A stretch of DNA of 64,000 nucleotides from JACDCA01 sp963810305 (GCA_963810305.1 CAWEMY010000002.1:1-64000); one strand, 5' to 3'; positions 8,490 through 16,626 are shown, numbered from the stretch's first letter. Notes: generated from the letters alone by a model not told the origin. Translations and numbers: made by a program.

Positions 8490-9403
8490 CGGTCGTTTTT
8501 TCTGCGGAGCGCCAGACCCACGGCGATCGCAGCGGTCGCGGCCGCCGCCACGCGGTCGACGTTGAAGAGCGCGTCGTCAAAGACGATTCGCCGAAACGGA
8601 TCCAGCGACTCGACGTGAACACCAAAGTGGGCGGCCAGGGCGTCCTCCAGCCCGGGGGCTTTGGACCCCCCGCCGGTCAACACGATGCGTTCCAATCGAC
8701 CAGGCGTCGCCCGCTTGAAGTCGTCGAGCGCGGTGCTGATATCGAGCGCCACGTTGCCGGTGGCCATGACCGCACGGGTGAACAGCATGGCGGAGCCGCG
8801 GACGACGTGGACGGTGATCGTGCTGGCTCCGGCATCGACCAGCGCGACGATCGCGGTCGCGTCGATCTCATGATTCGCCTCGTAAACGTTCTGGAGAGCC
8901 AGAGCGGCCAGGTCGACTACGGACGCACGCCGGCCCGCGACCTGAATCGCCTCGGTGTGCCGCGCGACCTTGTCTCGTCTCGCGGCAACCACCAAGACCT
9001 CGGTTGTGTCGCCGGCTGCCGAAGGCTCGACGAGCGGCTCGTAGTCGAAGTGCACCTCCTCGAGCTCCAGCGGAATGTGCTGCTCCACTTCCCAGCCAAT
9101 CGAGGCCGCCAGCTCCACGTCGCTCATCACCGGTACGCTGATCCGCTTCAGGAACACTCCGCCGCCTGACACTGAGGCGGCCACGCCGCGCGTGCGCGTA
9201 CGATGGCGGGCAAACAGCCGGCGCAAGGCGGCAGCGATGGCCACGGGATCCTCGATGGTTCCGTCGACGATCCCGCCCTCGGGAGTGGCCTCGAGGCCGT
9301 ACGCCACGACGGTGTGGACGCCGTTGGCTTCTTTCAGTTCGACCGCTTTGATCGCAGTCGAGCCGATGTCCACACCGATCAGTGGTTTGGCTTTTCGCAA
9401 CAT
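8486..9403 (-). CDS. pilM: type IV pilus actin-like ATPase PilM
   Basis: Cytoplasmic actin-fold ATPase that binds the PilN tail. 305 residues, somewhat shorter than the usual about 350. The phosphate-1 motif GVDIGSTAIKAVELK lies at the N-terminus, phosphate-2 at ALVDAGASTITVHVV, and the adenosine motif at VLTGGGSKAPGL. ATG 9403 is chosen because the actin fold begins at once (MLRKAKPLIGVDIGS); the 16 codons upstream are unlike the family. First gene of the pil-acc-thiE operon, transcribed away from rplM. Confidence 0.94.
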   Translation of the reverse strand: MLRKAKPLIGVDIGSTAIKAVELKEANGVHTVVAYGLEATPEGGIVDGTIEDPVAIAAALRRLFARHRTRTRGVAASVSGGGVFLKRISVPVMSDVELAASIGWEVEQHIPLELEEVHFDYEPLVEPSAAGDTTEVLVVAARRDKVARHTEAIQVAGRRASVVDLAALALQNVYEANHEIDATAIVALVDAGASTITVHVVRGSAMLFTRAVMATGNVALDISTALDDFKRATPGRLERIVLTGGGSKAPGLEDALAAHFGVHVESLDPFRRIVFDDALFNVDRVAAAATAAIAVGLALRRKNDR

Positions 9404-9746
9404 CTGACTCTCGAGTTCGAGTGAGGGTCCGCGCCCCTGAGGGGCAAGCACGGTGCCACGGACCAGCCGGAGGATTACCGGCGCAAAGTCGAGGCTTCAG
9501 GGGGTGCAAGGGCAGGCGGCAGGGGGCACGGAGGAGGTTTCCGCCACCCCAGAGCCGAGCTATAATGGCACCTACTGCGTACGTGTTTTTCGAGGTCGCG
9601 CGGGGCGTTAAATGCGCCCGGCACGCGCCTTGACAATCCCCGCAATCATCAGTATCCTTTTGGTTTGCCGTCCTTAGACTGAGGCCGACCACCCGCGTTT
9701 ACCTCGTGGTTGCCACCATAGCGAAGGGCCGAAAGGGATTTTTTCA
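9404..9746. other. divergent promoter region between pilM and rplM
   Basis: 343 bases with no supported gene. It holds the rplM promoter (9630-9658), an isolated TATAAT at 9561-9566 reading right, and an approximately 80-base leader before rplM. The short palindrome CCCCTGAGGGG lies at about 9436-9446, near pilM. I could not identify a convincing minus-strand promoter for pilM. Confidence 0.6.
9630..9658 (+). promoter_or_regulatory. sigma-70-type promoter of the rplM operon
   Basis: TTGACA at 9630-9635, 17 bases, then TATCCT at 9653-9658. The start site should fall near 9665, giving a leader of about 80 bases to rplM. A perfect -35 and correct spacing make this one of the better promoters in the window. 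Confidence 0.65.
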
Positions 9747-10193
9747 ATGGGTTCGTTTGTTCCCACTGCCGGGAGTGTGGAGCGGCAGTGGCATGTCATC
9801 GATGCCGAGGGAATGGTGCTCGGCCGCATCGCAACCGATGCGGCGCGCTTGCTCCAGGGCAAGCACAAGCCGGTGTATACCCCGCACATCGATACGGGCG
9901 ACCACGTCGTCATCGTCAATGCCGCGAAAGTGCGACTGACGGGCCGGAAGGAAGAGCAGAAGCTGTACCGCTATCACAGCGGATATGAAGGCGGGCTGCG
10001 CGAGGAACGCGCCAAGGATCTTCGCAAGAAGAATCCGGTCCGCATGATCGAAGAGGCCGTCCGCGGCATGCTCCCGAAGACGAAGATGGGGGAAGCCATG
10101 TGGCACAAGCTCAAGGTGTACGCCGGGGGCGATCACCCGCACGCCGCGCAGAAACCGCGGGCGCGGAAAACAACCCAGACCGAGGTCGCATAG
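9747..10193 (+). CDS. rplM: 50S ribosomal protein L13
   Basis: Early-assembly protein of the large subunit. 148 residues, usual length, with WHVIDAEGMVLGRIAT at the N-terminus, the HIDTGDHVVIVNA core and the YRYHSGYEGGLRE segment. It is immediately followed by rpsI (1-base gap), the near-universal L13-S9 pair. First gene of the operon driven by the promoter at 9630. Confidence 0.98.
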   Translation: MGSFVPTAGSVERQWHVIDAEGMVLGRIATDAARLLQGKHKPVYTPHIDTGDHVVIVNAAKVRLTGRKEEQKLYRYHSGYEGGLREERAKDLRKKNPVRMIEEAVRGMLPKTKMGEAMWHKLKVYAGGDHPHAAQKPRARKTTQTEVA

Positions 10194-10194
10194 A

Positions 10195-10590
10195 GTGGCA
10201 GCAGCAATCCAGTATTACGGCACCGGGCGCCGAAAGACATCCACAGCCCGCGTATTTCTCAGGCCGGGTAATGGCGGCATGGTCATCAATCGCAAGCCGC
10301 TCGAGCAAGCCTTCCCCACCGAAGCACTCCGGACCCAGATCAAACAGCCGATGCTCGTAACCGAGACGTCCGACAAGTTCGACGTGCTCGCGACGCTCGC
10401 CGGCGGCGGCATCGCCGGCCAGGCCGGCGCGCTGCGACTCGGCATCGCCCGAGCGCTGGTCGAGTACAACATCGAGCTCCGGCAGCGGCTCAAGAAGGCC
10501 GGCTTCCTGACGCGCGACGCGCGCATCAAGGAGCGCAAGAAGTACGGACAGAAGGGAGCGCGCAAGCGTTTCCAGTTCAGTAAACGGTAA
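10195..10590 (+). CDS. rpsI: 30S ribosomal protein S9
   Basis: 131-residue small-subunit head protein; its basic C-terminal tail (KKYGQKGARKRFQFSKR) reaches the P-site tRNA. N-terminal motif YYGTGRRKTSTARVFL and central GGGIAGQAGALRLGIARAL are diagnostic. Start is GTG at 10195 with GAGG just inside the end of rplM. Cotranscribed with rplM and followed by rpsB at 13 bases. Confidence 0.98.
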   Translation: MAAAIQYYGTGRRKTSTARVFLRPGNGGMVINRKPLEQAFPTEALRTQIKQPMLVTETSDKFDVLATLAGGGIAGQAGALRLGIARALVEYNIELRQRLKKAGFLTRDARIKERKKYGQKGARKRFQFSKR

Positions 10591-10603
10591 TGGAGGCAGC
10601 AGC

Positions 10604-11398
10604 TTGACGGGGATTGCGTTGAAGGATTTGCTCGAGGCGGGAGTCCACTTCGGACACCAGACGAAACGCTGGAACCCGAAGATGAAGCAGTACATCTTCG
10701 GTGAGCGCAACGGGATCTACATCATCGATCTCGGCAAGACAGCCAAGCTGTTCCGCGACGCGGAGCAGTTCGTCTCGAACCTCGCCGCCGAGGGGCGCAC
10801 TCTCCTGTTTGTCGGCACCAAGCGGCAGGCGCAGGACGCAATCGCCGAAGAAGCGTTGCGCTGCGGCATGTTCTTCGTCAACCAGCGCTGGCTGGGCGGC
10901 CTGTTGACCAACTTCACCACGATCCAGCGGAGCCTGGCGCGGCTGCGCGACCTCGAAGCGATGGAAACCGACGGCCGCTACGAGTCGCTGTCGAAGAAGG
11001 AGATCTCGCAGATCGAGAAGGAAAAGCGCAAGCTGCAGAAGAACCTCGAAGGGATCCGCCACATGTCGCGGCTGCCCGACGCCCTCTTCGTCGTCGACAC
11101 CCGCAAGGAAAAGATCGCGGTCGACGAAGCGCGCAAGCTGAAGATTCCGGTGATCGGGGTCGTCGACACCAACTGCGATCCAGACGAAGTCGACTTCGTG
11201 ATCCCCGGCAATGACGACGCGCTGCGGGCGATCCGGCTGTTTGCTTCGAAGATCGCCGACGCGATCACGTCGGGGCGCGGCATCCGCGAGTCGGCGCAGG
11301 CTGAAGAGACCGCCGAGGCCGAGAGCGACGATCGCCGCCGGGCCCGTCCGGCACGCCAGGCACGGCCCGAACAGGCAACGTCTCCGGCGTCAGTCTAA
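10604..11398 (+). CDS. rpsB: 30S ribosomal protein S2
   Basis: 264 residues; binds the 30S head/body junction and recruits S1. Motifs: LLEAGVHFGHQTKRWNPKM, FVNQRWLGGLLTNF, PVIGVVDTNCDPD. Start is TTG at 10604, decided by a perfect GGAGG at 10592-10596 with a 7-base spacer; no in-frame ATG or GTG fits homology. The last 40 residues are a low-complexity Arg/Ala/Glu tail. The gene is followed by a terminator-like hairpin before tsf, as in the classic rpsB-tsf arrangement. Confidence 0.98.
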   Translation: MTGIALKDLLEAGVHFGHQTKRWNPKMKQYIFGERNGIYIIDLGKTAKLFRDAEQFVSNLAAEGRTLLFVGTKRQAQDAIAEEALRCGMFFVNQRWLGGLLTNFTTIQRSLARLRDLEAMETDGRYESLSKKEISQIEKEKRKLQKNLEGIRHMSRLPDALFVVDTRKEKIAVDEARKLKIPVIGVVDTNCDPDEVDFVIPGNDDALRAIRLFASKIADAITSGRGIRESAQAEETAEAESDDRRRARPARQARPEQATSPASV

Positions 11399-11410
11399 CG
11401 TTGAAGGTTG

Positions 11411-11446
11411 ACGCCGGCGCCGCCTTCATGGCACGCCGGCGTTTTT
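11411..11446 (+). terminator. terminator or attenuator between rpsB and tsf
   Basis: Stem ACGCCGGCG (11411-11419) pairs with CGCCGGCGT (11434-11442) across a 14-base loop and runs into five T. It could end part of the rpsB transcript and set the rpsB:tsf ratio. Confidence 0.65.
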
Positions 11447-11456
11447 GTGTACGTGC

Positions 11457-11484
11457 AGGGGCGGTTCGCGAACGGCCCCTGCAG
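11457..11484. repeat. GC-rich palindrome GGGGCGGTTCGCGAAC type
   Basis: Near-perfect inverted repeat: GCAGGGGCGGTTCGCGAAC and its complement around a central TTCGCGAA. A sister copy sits at about 59636-59660, downstream of the Fis-like gene. Both are intergenic and lie near the start of the next operon. Such palindromes are widespread dispersed elements in bacteria; function unknown. Confidence 0.6.
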
Positions 11485-11503
11485 GGCTTCAGGAGTCAGT
11501 GAG

Positions 11504-12106
11504 ATGCAGACTATGGAAATCAGTGCAGCAATGGTGAAGAAGCTCCGCGACCAGACCGGCGCGGGGATGATGGAGTGCAAGGCGGCCCTCACCGAGGCGA
11601 ACGGGAACATCGAAGAGGCGACGACGATCCTCCGCAAACGGGGCCTCGCGCAGGCAACGAAGAAGGCCGGCCGCACGACCAACGAAGGGCTGATCGGCAG
11701 CTACATCCACATGGGGGGCAAGATCGGCGTCCTCGTGGAGATCAACTGCGAATCGGACTTCGTCGCGCGCACCGAGGACTTCCAGAACCTCGCCCGCGAG
11801 ATCGCGATGCACGTCGCTGCGGCGAGCCCGCAATTCGTCAAGCGAGAGGATGTCCCCGCCGACCTGCTCGAACGCGAGCGCGCGATCTACCGTGACCAGG
11901 TGAAGGACAAGCCGGCGCAGGTGATCGACAAGATCGTCGAAGGCAAGGTGAACAGCTTCTACGAGCAGGTCTGCCTGCTCGACCAGCCGTCGATCCGTGA
12001 TCCGAAGATGACGATCGGTGCCCTGGTCCAGCAGGCGGTCGCGAAAATGGGTGAGAACATCTCCATCGCCCGCTTCGTCCGATTCAAGCTCGGCGAGGGC
12101 GCGTAG
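11504..12106 (+). CDS. tsf: translation elongation factor Ts
   Basis: Nucleotide exchange factor for EF-Tu. 200 residues, the short form lacking the long dimerisation region of E. coli. The N-terminal UBA-like domain reads VKKLRDQTGAGMMECKAAL and the core has GGKIGVLVEINCESDFVAR. ATG 11504 is preferred over upstream in-frame starts because AGGAG lies 8 bases before it and homology starts here. The stop codon TAG is the first three bases of a heptamer repeat array. Confidence 0.97.
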   Translation: MQTMEISAAMVKKLRDQTGAGMMECKAALTEANGNIEEATTILRKRGLAQATKKAGRTTNEGLIGSYIHMGGKIGVLVEINCESDFVARTEDFQNLAREIAMHVAAASPQFVKREDVPADLLERERAIYRDQVKDKPAQVIDKIVEGKVNSFYEQVCLLDQPSIRDPKMTIGALVQQAVAKMGENISIARFVRFKLGEGA

Positions 12107-12138
12107 TCAGTAATCAGTAGTCAGTAGTCAGTAGTCAA
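12104..12138 (+). repeat. heptamer array TAGTCAG x5
   Basis: Five contiguous 7-base units: TAGTCAG, TAATCAG, TAGTCAG, TAGTCAG, TAGTCAA. The first three bases are the tsf stop codon and every unit starts with a stop triplet. As 7 is not a multiple of 3, the array stops translation in all three frames. The same unit family recurs after thrC. Confidence 0.9.
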
Positions 12139-12181
12139 TGGGAGAGGGCCGCGCTGTAATCTGGCGCGGCCCGTTTCGTCT

Positions 12182-12241
12182 CCCGCACCCCGCATTCCGC
12201 ACCGCGCATCCCGCACTACCGCATCCCGCATCCCGCATTCC
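12182..12241 (+). repeat. heptamer array CCCGCAT, degenerate, about 8 units
   Basis: Consecutive 7-base units of the form CCCGCAT/TCCGCAC with one extra base in the middle. The array ends 6 bases before the -10 box of pyrH. No inverted partner is seen. Confidence 0.85.
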
Positions 12242-12247
12242 GGCAGA

Positions 12248-12253
12248 TATAAT
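12248..12253 (+). promoter_or_regulatory. TATAAT just upstream of pyrH, probable leaderless promoter
   Basis: Perfect -10 box with 7 bases between it and the pyrH ATG, which puts the expected start site on the A of the start codon. There is no ribosome-binding site before this ATG. The same geometry occurs at 32077 and 50846. Confidence 0.5.
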
Positions 12254-12260
12254 CGTTCGG

Positions 12261-12978
12261 ATGTCCGTGCCCGCCTATCAGCGCATCCTTCTGAAACTCT
12301 CCGGCGAAGCTCTGATGGGCGAACAGCCATTCGGCATCGATCCCGCGGTTACGACACAGATCGCCAAGGACGTTCGCGAGATCCAGCAGCTCGGCGTCCA
12401 GACCGCGGTGGTGATCGGCGGCGGCAACCTGTTCCGCGGCCTGGCGGCCAGCGCCAAGGGCATGGACCGCGCGACGGCCGACTACATGGGCATGCTGGCG
12501 ACCGTGATCAACGCCCTGGCGCTGCAGGACGCACTCGAGCACCAGGGGGTCCTGACCCGTGTTGCCTCCGCAATCGAAATGCGCGCGGTTGCCGAGCCGT
12601 TCATTCGGCGCCGTGCTGTGCGGCATCTTGAAAAGGGGCGCGTGGTCGTTTTCGCCGCAGGCACCGGCAACCCCTATTTCACGACCGATACCGCGGCTGC
12701 TCTGCGCGCGATGGAGATCAAGGCCGACGTCATCCTCAAAGCCACCAAGGTGGACGGGATCTACACCGCCGATCCGGTGACGCACCCCGACGCGACGAAG
12801 TTCGATGAGATTTCGTACCTCAAGGTGCTGCGAGCACGGGCTCAAGGTGATGGACACGACCGCGATATCCCTGTGCATGGACAACAAGCTGCCGATTGTC
12901 GTGTTCAACCTGCGGACGCAAGGCAATCTGCGCCGCGTGGTCATGGGTGAAGCGGTCGGCACGACGGTCAGAGCGTGA
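12261..12978 (+). CDS. pyrH: UMP kinase, frameshifted near the C-terminus
   Basis: Phosphorylates UMP to UDP; an essential amino acid kinase-fold enzyme. The first frame gives ILLKLSGEALMG, VVIGGGNLFRG, ATVINALALQDAL, TGNPYFTTDTAAALRA and ends KVL at about 12830. The remaining C-terminus (EHGLKVMDTTAISLCMDN, then VVFNLRTQGNLRRVVMGE) follows in the next frame to the TGA at 12976. Removing C12831 restores a normal 238-residue enzyme, so an assembly error is likelier than a dead gene. It appears to be read from a leaderless transcript. Confidence 0.9.
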
Positions 12979-12980
12979 GT

Positions 12981-13011
12981 CGGGGCTCGGGGCTCGGGGC
13001 TCGGGGCTCGA
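12981..13011 (+). repeat. heptamer array CGGGGCT x4
   Basis: Four exact 7-base units from 12981 to 13008, then a partial unit. It starts 3 bases after the pyrH stop and ends about 12 bases before the ribosome-binding site of frr. Confidence 0.9.
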
Positions 13012-13035
13012 GAACGAAGCTAACGGAGATTGATG

Positions 13036-13605
13036 ATGGATGTCAGTGATCTGAAGGGGCTGTTCGCGGAAGTCAAGAAGCGCATGGACGGGCAGATCGA
13101 TCACGTCCGCCGTGAGCTCGGCGGCGTGCGGACCGGGCGCGCGTCCGTCACGATTCTCGATACCGTCCACGTCGAGGCATACGGCTCGCAGATGCCGCTC
13201 AATCAGGTCGCGTCGATGTCGGTGCCGGAGCCTCAGATGATCCTGGCGCAACCGTTCGATCCGTCGTTGCTCGGCGCGATCGAAAAAGCCATCCGCACCG
13301 CAAACCTGGGATTGAATCCGACCAACGACGGCAAAGTCGTCCGCATCCCGATCCCCTCACTGACCGAGGAGCGCCGCAAGGAGCTGTCGAAGATCGTCCA
13401 CAAATACGCCGAGGAAGGTCGCAACGGCGTCCGCCAGGTGCGCCGCGACGCCAACGACAAGCTGAAGAAACTCCTCAAGGACCACAAGATCTCTGAAGAC
13501 GACGAGCGCCGCAGCCTCGACGAAGTCCAGAAGATCACCGACCAGCACGTTCACCTGATCGACGAGCTGCAGAAAAAGAAAGACACGGAGCTGCTCGCGA
13601 AATAA
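13036..13605 (+). CDS. frr: ribosome recycling factor
   Basis: Splits the post-termination ribosome together with EF-G. 189 residues of the usual three-helix bundle plus beta/alpha domain; motifs GGVRTGRASVTILD, IRTANLGLNPTNDG and IPSLTEERRKEL. ATG 13036 is chosen because GGAG lies 7 bases before it; ATG 13033 is in frame but too close. Classic pyrH-frr order. Its TAA stop begins the heptamer array downstream. Confidence 0.97.
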   Translation: MDVSDLKGLFAEVKKRMDGQIDHVRRELGGVRTGRASVTILDTVHVEAYGSQMPLNQVASMSVPEPQMILAQPFDPSLLGAIEKAIRTANLGLNPTNDGKVVRIPIPSLTEERRKELSKIVHKYAEEGRNGVRQVRRDANDKLKKLLKDHKISEDDERRSLDEVQKITDQHVHLIDELQKKKDTELLAK

Positions 13606-13680
13606 CTCCTAACTCCTAACTTCTAACTTCTAACTTCTAACTTCTAAGTTTTAGGAGTTAGGAGTTAGGAGTTAGGAGTT
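13603..13680 (+). repeat. inverted heptamer arrays TAACTTC / TAGGAGT
   Basis: Eleven contiguous 7-base units: two TAACTCC, four TAACTTC, one TAAGTTT, four TAGGAGT. The left half is complementary to the right half, so RNA would fold into a long hairpin. The first TAA is the frr stop. The right half contains four AGGAG motifs, the last one 12 bases before the thrC ATG, so the hairpin could hide or expose the thrC ribosome-binding site. Confidence 0.92.
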
Positions 13681-13690
13681 GACCCTGTCT

Positions 13691-14866
13691 ATGTCTTTTT
13701 TCACTCACCTGGAGTGCAGCGTCCCGTGTGGCGCGGATGCTTACGATCCGCGTGTCGAGCAGCATCTCTGCACGTGCGGGGCTCCCCTGCTGGCCCGCTA
13801 CGATCTCGATGCGGCGCGCTCGTGGACGAAGGCGTCGCTGGCGGGCCGTGAAGCCAACATGTGGCGGTATCGTGAGTTGATGCCGCTCTTCGACGGCGAG
13901 CAGCCATTGACCCTGGGCGAGGGCTGGACTCCGTTGATCCACACCCGCCGGCTGGGCGAGTCGTTAGGGCTCGAGCGGTTGTTCGTAAAGGACGAATCGC
14001 TCAACCCGACCAATTCCTTCAAGGCGCGAGGCCTGTCAGCCGCGGTCACCCGCGCCGCGCATCTCGGCGCCCGGGTGATGTCCGTGCCGTCCGCCGGCAA
14101 TGCCGCCAACGCCATGGCGGCCTACGCCGCGGCGGCGGGTATCGAAGCGCGCGTCTTCATGCCGCGGGACGTCAAGATTCCCTTCATCCGCGAGTGCGAG
14201 CTGTACGGCGCGGATGTCGAGCTCGTCGACGGACTGATCACCGACGCCGGTCGGGTCGCCGCTGAAAAAGGAAAAGCGCTTGGTTGGTATGACGTCTCCA
14301 CCCTCAAGGAGCCTTACCGCATCGAGGGAAAAAAGACGATGGCCTACGAGCTTGGCGAACAGCTCGAGTGGCGGTTTCCAGACTGGATCATCTATCCGAC
14401 CGGTGGCGGCACCGGGATGGTCGGGATGTGGAAGGCGTTCGAGGAGATGGAGCGCATCGGCTGGAAGACTGCGGGAACGCGTCCGAAAATGGTGTCGGTT
14501 CAGGCCGAGCATTGTGCCCCGATCGTGCGGGCTTTCGAAACCGGCGCAGAGCGCTCAGAGATGTGGCTGCACGCCCGCACCGTGGCGGACGGCTTGCGCG
14601 TGCCGAAAGCCATCGGCGATTTCCTCGTCCTCCGCGCGGTGAGAGAAAGTGGCGGCACGGCGCTCGCGGTCTCCGATGAAGACATGGTCCGCGACATGCG
14701 CGTGCTCGGCTCGCAGGAAGGCATCAGTGCCGCACCCGAAGGAGGCGCTGCCCTTCACGCACTGCGCATGCTGATCCGGGATGGCCGCGTTCAATCCACC
14801 GACACCGTCGTTGTGTTCAACACCGGCGGCGCGCTGAAATACCTGGACGTGATCAGTAATCAGTAG
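13691..14866 (+). CDS. thrC: threonine synthase
   Basis: PLP enzyme converting O-phosphohomoserine to threonine. 391 residues; an N-terminal zinc-ribbon-like segment (CSVPCG ... CTCGAPL), the PLP lysine in NPTNSFKARG, the AGNAANAMAAY phosphate-handling loop, and the glycine-rich TGGGTGMVGM. ATG 13691 is preferred over a TTG at 13679 that abuts AGGAG. The C-terminus ends in ISNQ, which is encoded by units of the following heptamer array; homologues would be expected to stop slightly earlier or differ here. Confidence 0.94.
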   Translation: MSFFTHLECSVPCGADAYDPRVEQHLCTCGAPLLARYDLDAARSWTKASLAGREANMWRYRELMPLFDGEQPLTLGEGWTPLIHTRRLGESLGLERLFVKDESLNPTNSFKARGLSAAVTRAAHLGARVMSVPSAGNAANAMAAYAAAAGIEARVFMPRDVKIPFIRECELYGADVELVDGLITDAGRVAAEKGKALGWYDVSTLKEPYRIEGKKTMAYELGEQLEWRFPDWIIYPTGGGTGMVGMWKAFEEMERIGWKTAGTRPKMVSVQAEHCAPIVRAFETGAERSEMWLHARTVADGLRVPKAIGDFLVLRAVRESGGTALAVSDEDMVRDMRVLGSQEGISAAPEGGAALHALRMLIRDGRVQSTDTVVVFNTGGALKYLDVISNQ

Positions 14867-14951
14867 TCAGTAATCAGTGAAGAGTAATCAATCATTGATA
14901 ACTGATGACTGACACCATTGACAACGGACTACTGACTCGATTGATAACTCC
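14850..14951. repeat. heptamer arrays TAGTCAG / TGATAAC, inverted
   Basis: Units TGATCAG, TAATCAG, TAGTCAG, TAATCAG, TGAAGAG, TAATCAA run from inside the thrC tail to 14891; a second, opposite set (TGATAAC, TGATGAC, TGACACC) follows up to the pfkA stop. The thrC stop codon is the start of the third unit. Same unit family as the array after tsf. Confidence 0.88.
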
Positions 14952-16037
14952 TCAGTCGCCGAGCGAGATGCCCATCGCTCGTGCGGTTCGGATGACGTCG
15001 AAATCGAGCGGAACGTTGCGGGTTCGGCCGACGACTTTCTCGAGGGGGACGGCGACGATGTCGGGCGGATGGAACGCCACCATCTTGCCGAACTGACCCT
15101 CCATGATCAGTTCCACGGCCCGCGCGCCAAAGCGGGTCGCGAGGATGCGGTCGAAGCTGGTGGGCGCCCCGCCCCGCTGCAGATGTCCGAGCACGACGTT
15201 TCGGGTCTCTTTGCCGGTGCGTTGCTCGATTTCGGCAGCTACTTGCGCGCCGATGCCCCCGAGGCGCTCGACCAACGCCCCCTCCGCCTCCTTGACCACC
15301 GACACTTTCCCGCCGACTGGCTTTGCCCCTTCCGCGACGACGACGATACTGAAGCGCGCGCCGAATTCGTCGCGCGCGCGGATGCGCTCCGCGATCTTCT
15401 CTCCGTCGAAAGGGATCTCGGGGATCAGGATCACATCTGCCCCGCCGGCGAGTCCGGAGTAGAGCGCGATCCAGCCCGCGTATCGACCCATGACTTCAAC
15501 CACCATCACGCGGTGGTGTGCTTCTGCCGTCGTGTGCAGGCGATCGATCGCGTCCGTCGCGAAGCTCACCGCCGAGTCGAATCCGAAGGTGTTGGTGGTT
15601 TCGACGATGTCGTTGTCGATGGTCTTGGGAACGCCGACGAGGCGGACGCCTCGCTTGAAGAATTCGTACGCGATCGCGAGCGTGCCGTCGCCGCCGATCA
15701 CGACCAGCGCGTCAAGCTGCAACTGGTGGAACATCTCGACACAGCGCTCGGAATAATCGCGCTTGCCGCCGCTGGTATCGACGGGATACGCGAAGGGATT
15801 TCCGCGGTTGGTGGTGCCGAGGATCGTGCCGCCGATCCGGAGAATGCCGGTGACGTCCCTCGGGGTCAGAAACCGCGATCGGTCCGGCTCGATGAGTCCA
15901 TCAAAGCTGTCCTCGATGCCGAGCACCTGGCACTTGCAATTGACGGCCGATTTGACGACGGCGCGGATCACGGCGTTGAGGCCGGGGGCATCGCCGCCGC
16001 CCGTCATCACCCCGATGCGCTTCACCGAAGGAGGCAT
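14952..16037 (-). CDS. pfkA: 6-phosphofructokinase
   Basis: Phosphorylates fructose 6-phosphate in glycolysis. 361 residues, longer than E. coli PfkA (320). GVMTGGGDAPGLNAVIR starts the nucleotide fold; the catalytic motif is PKTIDNDI; the phosphoryl-donor loop reads VIGGDGT. Glycine in GGDG is the ATP-type residue, whereas lysine in PKTIDND is the residue typical of PPi-type and mixed enzymes, so the donor is uncertain. ATG 16037 is chosen over an upstream start because the family begins MPPSVKRIGV. It faces thrC and stands alone. Confidence 0.92.
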   Translation of the reverse strand: MPPSVKRIGVMTGGGDAPGLNAVIRAVVKSAVNCKCQVLGIEDSFDGLIEPDRSRFLTPRDVTGILRIGGTILGTTNRGNPFAYPVDTSGGKRDYSERCVEMFHQLQLDALVVIGGDGTLAIAYEFFKRGVRLVGVPKTIDNDIVETTNTFGFDSAVSFATDAIDRLHTTAEAHHRVMVVEVMGRYAGWIALYSGLAGGADVILIPEIPFDGEKIAERIRARDEFGARFSIVVVAEGAKPVGGKVSVVKEAEGALVERLGGIGAQVAAEIEQRTGKETRNVVLGHLQRGGAPTSFDRILATRFGARAVELIMEGQFGKMVAFHPPDIVAVPLEKVVGRTRNVPLDFDVIRTARAMGISLGD

Positions 16038-16093
16038 CCCGCCATCATAACGTGCGGTCGGTGCGGCCCGGGCCATGTGATACCGTCGGCTTC

Positions 16094-16489
16094 ATGATGC
16101 CCACAGCAGTCGGCGGTTCGCGTGCCCTCGCGGTCGACCTTCGACGCCGCGATACCGGTGCCATGCTCGGAGTCGCGTTGCTCGTGCCCTCACTCCGCCA
16201 TGTCTCGTTCCTGACCGACTCGTGTGGTGTCCCCGCGAGCCATGATCTCTCGGCTGACGCCTGGCGCGAGATCGACGATTGGACCGTCCAGGCCGACGCC
16301 GGGCTGCCGGCGGAACCGGCATCGCTGAATCCGATGGTTCTCGCACCGCTGGTTCTCGAGGAAGCGCGATGGTTTCTCAGCGTCCGTCGATTTGCGTCGT
16401 TGCCGATCCCGCAGATTTCGCGTGACGACCTCACTCGCCTGGCGAAGAGTCTTCTTCCGGCGCTGCTGACATCGCGCTCGGCGGCGTGA
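16094..16489 (+). CDS. hypothetical protein
   Basis: 131 residues from ATG 16094 (a second ATG lies at 16097). No motif recognised; predicted mixed alpha/beta, with a central segment of hydrophobic strands (GVALLVPSLRHVSFLTDSC). It is divergent from pfkA with a 56-base gap and sits just before tRNA-Ala. No clear ribosome-binding site. It could be an accidental open frame, but the longest opposing frames are less protein-like. Confidence 0.4.
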   Translation: MMPTAVGGSRALAVDLRRRDTGAMLGVALLVPSLRHVSFLTDSCGVPASHDLSADAWREIDDWTVQADAGLPAEPASLNPMVLAPLVLEEARWFLSVRRFASLPIPQISRDDLTRLAKSLLPALLTSRSAA

Positions 16490-16550
16490 GTGCGGTTCGG
16501 GCCCAACCCGCCGGAAACCGGCGTGATAAACTAGACGTTCTGCATACAGT

Positions 16551-16626
16551 GGGCGGCTAGCTCAGTTGGGAGAGCGCCGCGTTCGCAACGCGGAGGTCGG
16601 GAGTTCGAGCCTCCTGCCGTCCACCA
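16551..16626 (+). tRNA. tRNA-Ala (CGC)
   Basis: 76 bases folding as a full cloverleaf with encoded CCA. The acceptor stem GGGCGGC/GCCGTCC contains the G3-U70 wobble pair that defines alanine. The anticodon stem CCGCG/CGCGG encloses the loop TTCGCAA, so the anticodon is CGC reading GCG. The D arm (AGCTCAGTTGGGAGAGC) and the T loop TTCGAGC are canonical. Confidence 0.97.
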
